Part shown: one piece after another, positions 51,026 to 61,190 of the stretch
How the letters are laid out: each line of letters opens with the position of its first letter
How positions within the stretch are numbered: position 1 is the stretch's first letter
Source of the DNA: Bradyrhizobium diazoefficiens
GTDB lineage: Bacteria; Pseudomonadota; Alphaproteobacteria; Rhizobiales; Xanthobacteraceae
Length of the DNA stretch: 64,000 bases
Assembly (NCBI RefSeq): GCF_016616425.1
Contig: NZ_CP067101.1
Location: 682,001-746,000, forward strand
Reading direction: 5' to 3'
Program-made: the position numbers and the translations under genes
The notes under the pieces: generated by a model
Seen by the model: only the letters and a program-made list of their open reading frames with translations
Told to the model about the DNA's origin: nothing
The model's database searches: none

Positions 51026-52720
51026 TCATGCCGTCTTCGCCGCCTTCAATCCCAGCCGCTGCTCCACGGCATCGCGCATCAAGAACTTCTGGATCTTGCC
51101 CGTCACCGTCATCGGGAATTCGTCGACGAACTCCAGGTAGCGCGGGATCTTGTTGTGGGCGATCTGGCCCTCGCAGAACGCCCGCACCTCGTCCGCCGTC
51201 ATTTGCTCACCCGACCTGACGCGGATCCAGGCGCAGAGCTCCTCGCCATATCGGCTATCCGCGACGCCGAAGATCTGCACGTCCTGGATCTTGGGGTGAC
51301 GATAGAGAAACTCCTCGATCTCGCGCGGATAGAGATTTTCGCCGCCGCGGATCACCATGTCCTTGATGCGGCCGACGATGTTGCAATAGCCCTCGTCATC
51401 GATGGTGGCGAGATCACCGGTATGCATCCAGCCGTTCGCATCGAGCACGTCGGCGGTCCTCTCGCTCTCCTCCCAATAGCCCAGCATGACGCTGTAGCCG
51501 CGGGTGCACAGCTCGCCCCGTTCGCCGCGCTTGACGATCTTGCCCTCGAGATCGACGACCTTGACCTCGACATGCGGATGGATCCGTCCGACCGTGGAGA
51601 CACGGCGCTCCAGCGGATCGTCCACCGCGCTCTGGAAGCTGACGGGACTGGTCTCGGTCATGCCGTAGGCGATCGTGACCTCGCGCATGTTCATCTCGTT
51701 GTTGACGCGCTTCATCACCTCGATCGGGCAGGGCGCGCCGGCCATGATGCCGGTGCGCAGCGACTTCAGGTCGAAGCGGGCGAATTCGGGGTGATCGAGC
51801 TCGGCGATGAACATGGTCGGCACGCCGTAGAGCGTGGTGCATTTCTCCTGTTCGATCGTACGCAGCGTCGCGAGCGGGTCAAACCCCTCGCCGGGATAAA
51901 CCATCGCGGCGCCGAGCGCGACGGAGGCGAGGTTGCCCATGACCATGCCGAAGCAGTGGTAGAGCGGCACCGGAATGCAGATGCGGTCCTGCTCGGTGAG
52001 ACGCATGGCCCGGCCGGTGAAATAGCCGTTGTTGAGGATGTTGTGATGGGTCAGCGTCACGCCCTTGGGCGATCCCGTCGTGCCACTGGTGAACTGGATG
52101 TTGACGGGATCGTCGAATTGCAGCTCATGGCCGAGCGCGACAAGCTGCTGGCGGTGCCGGTCGCCGCCCATACGCGCGACCTCGTCGAAGGGAATCGTGC
52201 CTGGAGCGGCTGGGCCGCCGATCTGGATGACGTTGCGCAGGGCCGGCAACCGTGCCGCCTGCAACTGCCCTGGCTTGGCGAGTGACAGCTCCGGCAACAG
52301 CGTGTTGAGCATCTCCATGTAGTTGCTGGTCTTGAACGCGGTCGCGGTGACGATCGCCGCGCATCCGACCTTGCGAAGCGCAAATTCCAGCTCGCTCAAG
52401 CGATAGGCGGGGTTGATCGTCACCAGGATGAGCCCGGCCTTGGCGGCGGCGAACTGGGTCAGCGTCCATTCTGGCCGGTTCAGTGACCAGATTCCGATCC
52501 GTTGCCCCCGCTCGAGACCGAGTGCGAGGAAGCCGGCGGCGAGCGCATCAACCCGCTCGGCAAATTCCGACCACGTCCATCTCGCGCCATGGCTGGGCGA
52601 GATGAGGGCTTCGCGCCCGCCCCAACGCTGCGCGGCCCGGTCGAGGCTGCGGCCAATGGTGTCGCCGAGCAGCGGCGCGTCCGAGATGCCGCAAACGTAG
52701 CTATCGCCCTTCTCTGCCAC
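51026..52720 (-). CDS. AMP-binding acyl-CoA synthetase
   Basis: Adenylate-forming enzyme that activates a carboxylic acid with ATP and couples it to CoA. The 564 residues carry the P-loop-like [20 protein letters not shown], the AMP-binding [24 protein letters not shown] with [40 protein letters not shown], and the C-terminal catalytic Lys in [14 protein letters not shown]. Size and motifs fit medium/long-chain fatty-acyl-CoA ligases. The exact acid is unknown. No operon partner. Confidence 0.92.
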   Translation of the reverse strand: MAEKGDSYVCGISDAPLLGDTIGRSLDRAAQRWGGREALISPSHGARWTWSEFAERVDALAAGFLALGLERGQRIGIWSLNRPEWTLTQFAAAKAGLILVTINPAYRLSELEFALRKVGCAAIVTATAFKTSNYMEMLNTLLPELSLAKPGQLQAARLPALRNVIQIGGPAAPGTIPFDEVARMGGDRHRQQLVALGHELQFDDPVNIQFTSGTTGSPKGVTLTHHNILNNGYFTGRAMRLTEQDRICIPVPLYHCFGMVMGNLASVALGAAMVYPGEGFDPLATLRTIEQEKCTTLYGVPTMFIAELDHPEFARFDLKSLRTGIMAGAPCPIEVMKRVNNEMNMREVTIAYGMTETSPVSFQSAVDDPLERRVSTVGRIHPHVEVKVVDLEGKIVKRGERGELCTRGYSVMLGYWEESERTADVLDANGWMHTGDLATIDDEGYCNIVGRIKDMVIRGGENLYPREIEEFLYRHPKIQDVQIFGVADSRYGEELCAWIRVRSGEQMTADEVRAFCEGQIAHNKIPRYLEFVDEFPMTVTGKIQKFLMRDAVEQRLGLKAAKTA

Positions 52721-52850
52721 GTCGATGTCCTCCAGCCTAACTTGCCCAGCTCAAGTCCTTGTCTCCCGTGCCCGAACCGGAAATCTCACCGGGCACGAGA
52801 GTATCCATTGTGTCGTGAGCACGCGACAAGTCGCGCCTCATACCAATTGG

Positions 52851-54044
52851 CTACGCTGCCTTCTGTCCGCTCCCCGCATCGAGCCCGGCATAAACCCCGC
52901 GCTCGAATCCCGCGAAGGTCTCCAGACATATCGCATCGGCGAAGGGCAACAGCTGCATCAGGATCACGCCGGTGACGTCGCGGGCCGGGTCGATCCAGTA
53001 ATAGGTGTTGGCGAGGCCCGCCCAGGCGAGGCTGCCTGCGCTGCGGCCTTCGGCGGTCTTGGCGGTGTTGATCATGAAGCTGAGGCCCCACTTCTTCACC
53101 TGCTCCGGATAGAGATCGACGTCGTTGGTGTACATCGGCGTCGCCGTCGTCATCTTGCCCATGGCAAGATCGCCGATGTGGTTCTGCCCCATGGTTGCGA
53201 CGGTTTCGGCCTTCAGAACCTGGTTGCCGTTGCCGCGCCCCTTGTTCAAAATCATCTGCGTGAACTTGATGTAATCGGCCGCAGTCGAATAGAGGCCGCC
53301 GCCGCCCATGTGGAATTCGGGCTCCTGCTCGAGCTCGAATGGGATCGATGCGAGCTGGCCGTCCTCGCCGCGCGCATGCATGCCGACGAGGCGCTTGCGC
53401 ATGTCGTCCGTGATCTTGAACGCGGTATCGCTCATGCCGAGCGGGCTCAACAGATTGTCGCGCAGGTAGGCATCCAGTCGCTTGCCGCTGACGGCCTCCA
53501 CGGCCTTGCCGACGAAATCGATGTTGATGCCGTATTCCCAGCGCGTGCCCGGATCGGTCATGATCGGCGTCTTCAGCGCCGCGTTCTGGCAGGTGGTGAT
53601 CGCGGGAATGCCGTTCTTGTCCAGATAGACGGCGAGATCGCCGTTCCACATATTGTAGCAGAAGCCTGCGGTGTGCGTCATGAGCTGGCGCAGCGTGATC
53701 GGCCGCTTGGCCGGCCGCAGCTTCGCCTCGCCTCCGGCATCGAAGCCTTCGAGCACCTGCGGGTTGGCGAGATCGGGCAGCAGCTCGCCAATCGGTGCAT
53801 CCAGCGACAGCTTGCCCTGCTCGACCAGTTGCATCGCGGCCGCCGCTGTCACCGCCTTTGTCATCGAGGCGATCCAGAACACGCTATCCGCCGTCATCGC
53901 ATCGGGCTTGGACAGGTCGCGCTTTCCGAACGCGCCCTGATACAGCACGTCACTACCGCTCGCAGCGATGGCGACGACGCCGGGAATCTCCCTGGCGTCG
54001 CTCTTCTGGCGCAGGATCTCGTCGATCTCAGCTCGGCTTTGCAT
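52851..54044 (-). CDS. Serine hydrolase of the beta-lactamase/class C fold
   Basis: A 397-residue beta-lactamase-fold protein (esterase/peptidase group). ATG 54044 follows GGAGGAAA. The Ser-x-x-Lys motif is IASMTKAVT, with Ser60 and Lys63; the Tyr of the Y-x-N-like motif is in RWEYGINIDFVG; HMGGGGLYSTAADYIKF is typical of the EstB/LovD-like branch. There is no signal peptide, unlike true AmpC beta-lactamases, so an intracellular esterase or amidase is more likely than antibiotic resistance. A longer open frame upstream is spurious. Confidence 0.88.
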   Translation of the reverse strand: MQSRAEIDEILRQKSDAREIPGVVAIAASGSDVLYQGAFGKRDLSKPDAMTADSVFWIASMTKAVTAAAAMQLVEQGKLSLDAPIGELLPDLANPQVLEGFDAGGEAKLRPAKRPITLRQLMTHTAGFCYNMWNGDLAVYLDKNGIPAITTCQNAALKTPIMTDPGTRWEYGINIDFVGKAVEAVSGKRLDAYLRDNLLSPLGMSDTAFKITDDMRKRLVGMHARGEDGQLASIPFELEQEPEFHMGGGGLYSTAADYIKFTQMILNKGRGNGNQVLKAETVATMGQNHIGDLAMGKMTTATPMYTNDVDLYPEQVKKWGLSFMINTAKTAEGRSAGSLAWAGLANTYYWIDPARDVTGVILMQLLPFADAICLETFAGFERGVYAGLDAGSGQKAA

Positions 54045-54382
54045 GCGGGTTTCCTCCGGTTTGATTATTGTTGGAAGCGATCGATTGTCCTCCCGGCGGT
54101 CGCTGGCGGCAAGCGTCTCAACTCCCGCGGCAGTCGCGATGTCGTGACTTGACGGTCCGTGCCCCACGCAAGACCACAGGTGAGCTGGACGACAACACAA
54201 TTTGCGGTGGATGGCCGCCTCCGCCCTTACCGTGGGTGGGTTCGAGGCGATATGTTTCTTGAGTTTTCGAGCATTTGAAACATTTCGTGAGCTGCCGCGT
54301 TCAGCACCCGGCCCGATCGACGGCCGGTTAAGACGTGATGCAAATGTTGGCGGCCGTGGATGGGCGGCGAGGGGGACCTCAG
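54045..54382. other. Intergenic region between divergent serine hydrolase and small-protein genes
   Basis: 338 bp with no supported gene, repeat family or clear operator. It must hold the two divergent promoters. It is somewhat less GC-rich around 54240-54300. Confidence 0.55.
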
Positions 54383-54703
54383 ATGATTTCGACCTGGAGT
54401 GAATGGAAGCGCTATCCCCGTTCGGGACGTGGCGAGAACCTGGAAGCGCCGATTTCGCCAGGGATCTACGAGGTCCGTATTGCCGGTACCGGTGCGCTGT
54501 ACTCTTTCGGAGCGGTCGACAATCTGGCGCAGGCCCTGGCCTTGCTGCCTGTTGGCTCAAAATCCTGGTTCGGCCGCCGCGACACCTCTCATGTTCCGGA
54601 TCTCGAATACCGCACCTGCGCAACATCGTCGAAGGCCGACGCCAAGGCCGCAGCCGAGCGCATGATCGGCCGCCGCGAGACCTATATGAGCGGCGCGGCC
54701 TGA
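54383..54703 (+). CDS. Small protein resembling a degenerate GIY-YIG domain
   Basis: A 106-residue protein from ATG 54383, preceded by GGGGGACCTCAG. It has no signal peptide. The core PGIYEVRIAGTGALYSFGAVDNLAQALALL matches the beta-hairpin layout of GIY-YIG nucleases (G-I-Y, then Y-x-x-G-x-x-x-N-L). The catalytic Arg expected after N-L is not present, so a nuclease activity is unlikely. The C-terminal helix KADAKAAAERMIG is charged. Function unknown; the similarity is my inference from the pattern alone. Confidence 0.7.
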   Translation: MISTWSEWKRYPRSGRGENLEAPISPGIYEVRIAGTGALYSFGAVDNLAQALALLPVGSKSWFGRRDTSHVPDLEYRTCATSSKADAKAAAERMIGRRETYMSGAA

Positions 54704-54868
54704 CGGCTTCCTCGATCGCGATGTCAAACCTCACCCGGCCGGGAAGAGATGAAGAATTGGCCGCTCCCGACTTTCGCTATCAGCAGATGTGCGTTGCAGG
54801 GCGGTGCATTGGGCTCCGCTTGACCCTATATTCCGGGCCGATCCGATCGCCCCCAAGGGAGTAACGAC

Positions 54869-56362
54869 ATGACCCCGACCGCCGCTGCACGCGCCCCGCA
54901 AGCCACCGCCACCCTGCGCGACCGGTTGAAGGACCCTTCGCTCCTGAAGGAAGCCTGCTACATCGATGGTGCCTGGGTCGGCACGCCGGTTTTTGCAGTG
55001 AACAATCCTGCGACCGGCGTCGAGCTCGCAAAAGTCCCGCAGTTGTCGGCGGATGACGCCACCAAGGCGGTCGAGGCCGCCGAGCGCGCCTTTCCGGCCT
55101 GGGCCAAGCACACCGCCAAGCAGCGATCCAATATCTTACGGAAATGGTTCGAGCTGATCGTCGCCAATCGCGAGGATCTCGCGCTGATCCTCACCTCCGA
55201 GCAGGGCAAGCCGCTCACCGAAGCGCTCGGCGAGGTCGATATCGGCGGCGCCTATGTCGAGTTCTTCGCCGAGGAGGCGAGGCGCGTCTATGGCGAAACC
55301 ATTCCGACGCAGCGGCCCGACGCGCGGCTGCTCGCGATCAAGCAGCCGATCGGTGTCTGCGGCGCGATCACGCCGTGGAATTTCCCGAACTCGATGATCA
55401 CGCGCAAGGTGTCCCCGGCGCTCGCTGCCGGCTGCACGGTGGTGCTGAAGCCGGCCAACGAAACGCCGCTGTCGGCGCTCGCGCTGGCGGCGCTTGCCGA
55501 GAAGGCCGGCGTGCCCAAGGGCGTTTTCAACATCGTTACCGGCGATGCCTCGCCGATCGGCAAGGTGCTGTGCGAGCATCCGGCCGTGCGCTTCGTCGGC
55601 TTCACCGGCTCGACCGCGGTCGGCAAGATCCTCTACCAGCAGGCCTCCGTCGGCGTTAAGCGGCTTGGTCTCGAACTCGGCGGCAACGCGCCCTTCGTGG
55701 TGTTCGACGACGCCGACATCGACGCCGCGGTCGAAGGCGCGATCGTCTCGAAATACCGCAACATGGGCCAGACCTGCGTCTGCGCCAACCGCCTCTACGC
55801 CCAGGACAAGGTTTACGACGAGTTCGTGCAGAAGCTGTCGAAGAAGGTCGCCGCGATGAAGATCGGCGACGGCACCGAGAGCGGCGTCACGCAGGGCCCG
55901 CTGATCAACATGAAGGCCGTGGACAAGGTTGAGCGCCACATTGCGGATGCCATCAAGCGCGGCGCCAAAATCGTGACCGGCGGCAAGCGCAGCAAGCTCG
56001 GACGCTCCTTCTTCGAGCCGACCGTGCTGGCCGACGTCAAATCGGACTCGCTGGTGTCGCAGGAGGAAACCTTTGGTCCGCTCGCGCCGGTGATCCGCTT
56101 CAAGGACGAAGCCGACGTCATCGCGATGTGCAACGCCTCGCCGTTTGGCTTGGCGTCGTATTTCTATTCGCGCGATCTCGGCCGCGTCTGGCGCGTCGCC
56201 GAGGCGCTGGAATCCGGCATGGTCGGCGTCAACACCGGCCTCATCACCACGGAAGTCGCGCCTTTCGGCGGCGTCAAGGAAAGCGGCCTGGGCCGCGAAG
56301 GCTCGCATCACGGCATGGAAGAATATGTCGAGATCAAATATGTGATGATGGCGGGGGTGTGA
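54869..56362 (+). CDS. gabD: Succinate-semialdehyde dehydrogenase
   Basis: Oxidises succinate semialdehyde to succinate with NAD(P), closing the GABA shunt. The 497 residues contain the NAD site TPWNFPNSMITRKVSPALAAG, GFTGSTAVGKIL, the general-base Glu in LELGGNAPFVVFDDADID and the nucleophile Cys in NMGQTCVCANR. The C-terminus shows GVKESGLGREGSHHGMEEYVE, typical of GabD. ATG 54869 follows GGGAG by eight bases. Its end is followed by a family A repeat. Related aldehyde dehydrogenases such as glutarate semialdehyde dehydrogenase are the alternatives. Confidence 0.92.
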   Translation: MTPTAAARAPQATATLRDRLKDPSLLKEACYIDGAWVGTPVFAVNNPATGVELAKVPQLSADDATKAVEAAERAFPAWAKHTAKQRSNILRKWFELIVANREDLALILTSEQGKPLTEALGEVDIGGAYVEFFAEEARRVYGETIPTQRPDARLLAIKQPIGVCGAITPWNFPNSMITRKVSPALAAGCTVVLKPANETPLSALALAALAEKAGVPKGVFNIVTGDASPIGKVLCEHPAVRFVGFTGSTAVGKILYQQASVGVKRLGLELGGNAPFVVFDDADIDAAVEGAIVSKYRNMGQTCVCANRLYAQDKVYDEFVQKLSKKVAAMKIGDGTESGVTQGPLINMKAVDKVERHIADAIKRGAKIVTGGKRSKLGRSFFEPTVLADVKSDSLVSQEETFGPLAPVIRFKDEADVIAMCNASPFGLASYFYSRDLGRVWRVAEALESGMVGVNTGLITTEVAPFGGVKESGLGREGSHHGMEEYVEIKYVMMAGV

Positions 56363-56381
56363 GAGCGCCGTTCTCCCTCCG

Positions 56382-56504
56382 CGTCATTGCGAGCCACCGG
56401 GTCCGCGCAAAGCGCGGCCCGATGACAGGCTCCGCGAAGCAATCCAGAATCTTTCCGCCGGGATAGTCTGGATTGCCTCGTCGCAAGAGCTCCTCGCAAT
56501 GACG
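56382..56504. repeat. Rhizobial palindromic intergenic repeat, family A
   Basis: Same 12-bp inverted termini as the copy at 7487-7573 (56382-56393 and 56493-56504), with inner GAAGCAATCCAGA and TCTGGATTGC. The loop is longer than in the first copy. Located between the convergent gabD and the SulP gene. Confidence 0.85.
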
Positions 56505-56528
56505 TAGTAGCGAGTGGCTACCCGTTCG

Positions 56529-58745
56529 TCATCTCCTCAGCACCGCGATCGTCCTATTCGCAAACGTCAGCCGCTCGGCCATGACCGATACGAAATAGGT
56601 CAGGAGCTTGTGGCTGAGGGCGGGGGCCTCGTCCCTGATGGCGTCGAACTGGCGCGTGTTGAGCACGTACAGCACGCTGTCGACCTCGGCCTGAATCGTT
56701 GCGCTGCGGGGCGTCTGCGACACCAGACCCATCTCGCCGATCGTGGTGTAGCGCCCCAAGCTGCGCACGCGTGTGGTGCGGTCGTCTTCGGCGGGCACCA
56801 TGATGCCGAGGCGGCCGTCCAGGATGAAATGCATGGAATCGGCGGGGTCGCCGGCCCGCACGATGACTTCGCCGGCCCCGACCTCGAGGCGCTGGCAGCG
56901 GCGGATCAGTTCGTCGGCATCGTCCTCGCTGTCGAGGATCCGCGTGAACCAGCCGCGCAGGCTGGCTGCTTCCTGCGCCAGCTCCTGATGTTGCGCGATG
57001 AGCTCGTTCTCGCACCATTCCAGCGCATGGTCGAGCTCGGAAATGATGGCGACGCCGTCGCCGATGAAATCGCTCGAGCGCAGCACTTTCTCGGCCGCGG
57101 CCGATAGATGCACCAGGATCAGCTCGACGCCGAGATCGGCCGCGCTACGCTTGATCTGGGCAAAGCTGTAGGCGGCGGAGGAATCAATGCCGGTGACGAG
57201 CTTGAAGTCGAACAGCAGATAGCGGCACTCCGGCCGATCCTGCAGCAGCCGCTTGACGCGCTGGTACAGCCGGTTGGCGGAGCCGAAGAACAGATAGCTC
57301 TGAAGATTGAGTCCCTGAATCTTGCCGCCATGGGCCAGCAGCACCTCCTGGTCGTCGCGCGAGCGATCGAGCGAGGAGCGGTATTCCGAGCCGTCGAAGC
57401 TGTACTTGATCGACTCCACCCGCGCCGCGCTGAACGCGAAGGTCGCGCAGCCGATGATGACGCCGATCAGGATGCCCGGCACGAAACCCCAGGTAACGAT
57501 GATGACGATGATGGCGAGCAGCGAGAGATATTCCAGTTTCGACAGCCGCTTGCGCGACTCGATGATCCATTTGTGCAGCTGGTCGGCGCCGAGATAGAGC
57601 AGCAGGCCGCCGAGCACGAATTTCGGCATGTAGCCGAGCAGCTCCGGGGCAATCGCGAGCATCAACAGCGACATGCAAGCAACCGTGAGGCCGGACAGGC
57701 GTCCGCGGCCGCCGCTGCTGAAATTAAGGATAGAGCGGCTGACCGAGATGCAGCCGGCGTAGCCGCCGAGTGCGCCGCTCAGCATGTTGGCCGCGCCGGT
57801 GACGTTCAGCTCGCGCTCCAGATTGGCTTCACGATGCACGGCGACTTCGATGCCGGTGGTATTGAACAGCGTGCTGGAAGCGGTGACGAAGATGACGGCG
57901 ACGAGATTGCCGAGCAGGTCCGGCACGGCTGACCACGGATATTGCGTGAGGTCGTCGATGTGCCAGGGCAGCATGAAGGTTGCCTGCGGAGGGGGCCGGA
58001 AGGTCCAGCCCAAGGCGCGCGCTTGCTCCAGCGAAATACCCGAGACCCAGAACGCCACATGCGCGGTGAACATGCCGCCGATCAAGATGATCGGCAATCC
58101 GAACGGGCCGCGCGAGCGGTCCCAGGTCAGATGCAGCACCACGGCCATCGCACAGGCCGCGCCCAGCTCCGACAGCGCGACGCCGTTGGCGAGGCGGAGG
58201 AGTGTCGCGAGCTGCACGGGATGATCGGTGATCACCCGGATCGCACCCATGACGATCAGGAGTCCGGTGGCGCCGAGAAAGCCGCCGATCACAGGGTAAG
58301 GCACGTAGCGGATGGCGCGCCCCATTCGCGTCAGTCCCAATCCGCACAGCACGACGCCGGTCAGCGCCGTCGACAGGCCGAGCGTGATCAGGATGGACGG
58401 GAGCAGCGGTGCCGGCAGGCTGGCCGCCTCGATGCGCTCGACCAGCGAGACGGCGAGGATGCCTGTCACCGCGGCGGTCGAGGTATCGGGTGCGGCAATC
58501 GCGAAAGGCAGCGAACTGCCGAGTGCGATCACGGCCGCAAGCACCGCGGAGCTGATAAAGGTCGCCGCAATTCCGTAGGACAGGTAGGGCGACAGCGGTC
58601 CGGTGAAGATCAGCAGCGAATAGGACAGGCCGAAGGTGACGGTCAGGACGCTGGCGGCGCTGCCGCCCAGGATGTCATTCAGCGCACGCTTGACTGCCGG
58701 ATTGAATCGAGGAGCCGGGCTGACAATAATTGCTGGATCGGTCAC
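56529..58745 (-). CDS. SulP anion transporter with STAS and cyclic-nucleotide-binding domains
   Basis: A 738-residue SLC26/SulP-type inner-membrane anion transporter (sulfate, bicarbonate or dicarboxylate; substrate not evident). About 11-12 hydrophobic segments occupy residues 20-430. A cytosolic STAS domain follows (about 450-560), with CRYLLFDFKLVTGIDSSAAYSFAQI, the DSS triplet aligned with the phosphorylatable Ser of anti-sigma antagonists. The C-terminal third (about 590-720) is a Crp-type cyclic-nucleotide-binding domain: VGAGEVIVRAGDPADSMHFILDGRLGIMV and TIGEMGLVSQTPRSATIQA. The triple fusion suggests transport gated by cNMP or a similar ligand. Monocistronic. Confidence 0.9.
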   Translation of the reverse strand: MTDPAIIVSPAPRFNPAVKRALNDILGGSAASVLTVTFGLSYSLLIFTGPLSPYLSYGIAATFISSAVLAAVIALGSSLPFAIAAPDTSTAAVTGILAVSLVERIEAASLPAPLLPSILITLGLSTALTGVVLCGLGLTRMGRAIRYVPYPVIGGFLGATGLLIVMGAIRVITDHPVQLATLLRLANGVALSELGAACAMAVVLHLTWDRSRGPFGLPIILIGGMFTAHVAFWVSGISLEQARALGWTFRPPPQATFMLPWHIDDLTQYPWSAVPDLLGNLVAVIFVTASSTLFNTTGIEVAVHREANLERELNVTGAANMLSGALGGYAGCISVSRSILNFSSGGRGRLSGLTVACMSLLMLAIAPELLGYMPKFVLGGLLLYLGADQLHKWIIESRKRLSKLEYLSLLAIIVIIVTWGFVPGILIGVIIGCATFAFSAARVESIKYSFDGSEYRSSLDRSRDDQEVLLAHGGKIQGLNLQSYLFFGSANRLYQRVKRLLQDRPECRYLLFDFKLVTGIDSSAAYSFAQIKRSAADLGVELILVHLSAAAEKVLRSSDFIGDGVAIISELDHALEWCENELIAQHQELAQEAASLRGWFTRILDSEDDADELIRRCQRLEVGAGEVIVRAGDPADSMHFILDGRLGIMVPAEDDRTTRVRSLGRYTTIGEMGLVSQTPRSATIQAEVDSVLYVLNTRQFDAIRDEAPALSHKLLTYFVSVMAERLTFANRTIAVLRR

Positions 58746-58960
58746 GCCGTTGCGCTCGCCCCTGAAAAGTCCCGCCCCCAGACGTAGACGACTACAGGTT
58801 TAGCGCAAAAGGATTCTTGTAACTATGAACTATCCGACATTTTTTGCTGTGGTCCGGCGAGGAAATGGTCCGCGCCATGTGAACGGCGGATCACGCGAGG
58901 CGGGCGGATGGCAGAAAGACGGATGGCCCCCTCGCAATGACGGAGTAGCGGCAGCGGGGG

Positions 58961-59875
58961 CTAAATCTTCAGCTCTTTCCCTGTCACCCGCCGATACGCT
59001 TCCAGATACCGCTTGCTGGTCGCCTCCACCACGCTCGCCGGCAGCGGCGGCGGCGGGGCGTCGCCGTTCCAGCGGCCGGCGCGGCGCTCGACGTCGAGAT
59101 AATCGCGCAAGGGTTGCTTGTCGAAACTCGCCTGTGGTTGGCCGGGCTTGTAGGCATTGACTGCCCAGAAGCGCGAGGAATCCGGCGTCATCACCTCGTC
59201 GATCAGGATGATGCGGCCATCCTTGTCGCCGCCGAACTCGAATTTGGTGTCGGCGATGATGATGCCTTGCTCGCGCGCCAGCTCCTCGCCGAGCGTGTAG
59301 ATCGCCCGCGTCATGCTCTCAAGCGTATAGGCGACCTCGTCGCCGACCACTTCGCGCATCTTCGCGATGGTGATGTTCTCGTCATGGCCGGTCTCGGCCT
59401 TGGTCGCCGGGCTGAAGATCGCCGGCTCCAGTTTTTCGCTCTCGACGAGTCCGGCTTTCAGCTTCTCGCCGGCGAGCGTGCCGGAGCCTGCATATTCCTT
59501 CCAGGCCGAGCCCGAAAGATAGCCGCGGATCACGCACTCGATCGGGAATACGGTGGTGCGTTTGCACAGCATGGCGCGGCCGAGAATCTCGGCGCGGTGC
59601 GGCTTCAACGCCGGTACGGCGGCGATGATCTCGTCGGTATCGGCGCTGATCATGTGATGCGGCACCACGCCTTCGAGCTCATTGAACCAGAACGCGCTGA
59701 TTTGCGTCAGCACCGCGCCCTTCATCGGGATGGTCTCGCCCATTACGACATCGAAGGCGCTGATGCGGTCGGTGGTGACGAGCAGCAGGCGGTCATCGTC
59801 GATGGCGTAGATGTCGCGCACCTTGCCGCGTCCGATCTTGGGCAGAGGCAGGTCGCTGGAGAGCATGGTGGTCAT
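58961..59875 (-). CDS. purC: Phosphoribosylaminoimidazole-succinocarboxamide synthase
   Basis: ATP-dependent ligase of de novo purine synthesis joining CAIR with aspartate. The 304 residues show [57 protein letters not shown] and [13 protein letters not shown], all SAICAR synthetase hallmarks. The ATG at 59875 is preferred to a TTG two codons upstream. The length fits the roughly 300-residue type of purC. It has no pur neighbour and lies 78 bp after the pirin gene on the same strand. Confidence 0.96.
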   Translation of the reverse strand: MTTMLSSDLPLPKIGRGKVRDIYAIDDDRLLLVTTDRISAFDVVMGETIPMKGAVLTQISAFWFNELEGVVPHHMISADTDEIIAAVPALKPHRAEILGRAMLCKRTTVFPIECVIRGYLSGSAWKEYAGSGTLAGEKLKAGLVESEKLEPAIFSPATKAETGHDENITIAKMREVVGDEVAYTLESMTRAIYTLGEELAREQGIIIADTKFEFGGDKDGRIILIDEVMTPDSSRFWAVNAYKPGQPQASFDKQPLRDYLDVERRAGRWNGDAPPPPLPASVVEATSKRYLEAYRRVTGKELKI

Positions 59876-59953
59876 CGGCAAGGCTTTCGCAGACGGGGTC
59901 TTCGGGCAGACATCCGGCCGCGCCGGATGGCGCGGCCGGAGAACCCGATTAGC

Positions 59954-60871
59954 CTATTCCGGCAGCGGAATGAACTCATGTTCTTGCGGAACTGCCGCGA
60001 AGCGGCCGGTTTTCCAGTCCTGCTTGGCCTGCTCGATCCGCTCCTTGCTGGAGGAGACGAAATTCCACCAGATATGGCGCGGCCCCTCCAGCGCATCGCC
60101 GCCGAGGAACATCATCCGGGTGGCCTTCAGCGCCTTCACGGTGATGCGGTCGCCGGGGCGGAAGATCAGCAGCCGCGGTCCCTCATAGCGCTCATTCGCG
60201 ATCTCGACCTCGCCCTCGACCACATAGATCGCGCGCTCCTCGTGGTCGGGGTCGAGCGGCACGCTCGCGCCGGCGACGGCCGTGACCTCGGTGTAGAACC
60301 AGGGCGAGACCATCGTGACCGGCGAGGTGACGCCGAACGAGGATCCCGCGATCACCCGCGCGGTGAAATCGCGCTCGGAGATCATCGGCAGATCGCCGGC
60401 CGCATAGTGCTGGAATGACGGCGCGATCTCCTCCGATCCGGCAGGCAGCGCGATCCAGCTCTGCAGGCCCAGCATCTGCTGGCCCGAGGCGCGCTGCGCA
60501 TCCGGCGTGCGCTCGGAATGCGCGATGCCGCGCCCCGCCGTCATCAGATTCATCGCGCCCGGAGCGATCTCCTGGACGTTGCCCTCGCTGTCGCGATGCA
60601 TGATCGCGCCGTCGAACAGATAGGTGACGGTGGCAAGCCCGATATGCGGATGCGGCCGTACGTCCATGCCCTTGCCGGAGACGAATTGCACCGGCCCAAA
60701 ATGGTCGAAGAAGATGAACGGGCCGACCATCTGCCGCTTGCCATGCGGCAACGCGCGCCGGACCGCGAATCCGTCGCCGAGATCGCGCGTGCGCGGCACG
60801 ATGACGAGATCGAGCGCCTCGCAGGACATGGGATCGCCGAGCACGGGATCGTTCGAGGGTTGCCAGCTCAT
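59954..60871 (-). CDS. Pirin-family bicupin
   Basis: Non-heme-iron bicupin, 305 residues from ATG 60871 (AAGGAG upstream). The N-terminal cupin holds the metal ligands in VRPHPHIGLATVTYLFDGAIMHRDS and GRGIAHSERTPD; the C-terminal cupin lies at about 200-270. Bacterial pirins include quercetinase-like dioxygenases (YhhW) and transcription cofactors; which applies is unknown. The second cupin lacks obvious metal His, as is usual for pirins. Confidence 0.92.
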   Translation of the reverse strand: MSWQPSNDPVLGDPMSCEALDLVIVPRTRDLGDGFAVRRALPHGKRQMVGPFIFFDHFGPVQFVSGKGMDVRPHPHIGLATVTYLFDGAIMHRDSEGNVQEIAPGAMNLMTAGRGIAHSERTPDAQRASGQQMLGLQSWIALPAGSEEIAPSFQHYAAGDLPMISERDFTARVIAGSSFGVTSPVTMVSPWFYTEVTAVAGASVPLDPDHEERAIYVVEGEVEIANERYEGPRLLIFRPGDRITVKALKATRMMFLGGDALEGPRHIWWNFVSSSKERIEQAKQDWKTGRFAAVPQEHEFIPLPE

Positions 60872-61003
60872 GGGTAGGCTCCTTTTGGCTTTCTTGGTCG
60901 CGATGATAGCAGGATTTAGTGCGGCCGTCGCGTCAGAGCCCGGACGAGACTTCGCGGGCGGCAATAGCGCCGCATGCACAAATGTCATCGCCTCACCCAC
61001 CCC

Positions 61004-61106
61004 TGTCATTCCCCGCGAAAGCGGGGAATCCAGTACGCCGCAGCCCATCAGTTGAACCACAACCGTCTCGAAGTACTGGATCGCCCGGTCAAGCCGGGCG
61101 ATGACA
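61004..61106. repeat. Palindromic intergenic repeat, family C
   Basis: Terminal TGTCAT and ATGACA, outer hairpin TTCCCCGCGAAAGCGGGGAA and CGCCCGGTCAAGCCGGGCG, inner ATCCAGTA and TACTGGAT. It takes up a third of the 319-bp gap 60872-61190; the remainder holds only the AraC-type gene's promoter region. Confidence 0.85.
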
Positions 61107-61190
61107 GAGTGCGTGCGGATGGTTCTTGAAAAAATAGCCCTGACGAACGATCTTCGGCTGCTTTCAACCCCGGACCGATCGCAGTAGCCA

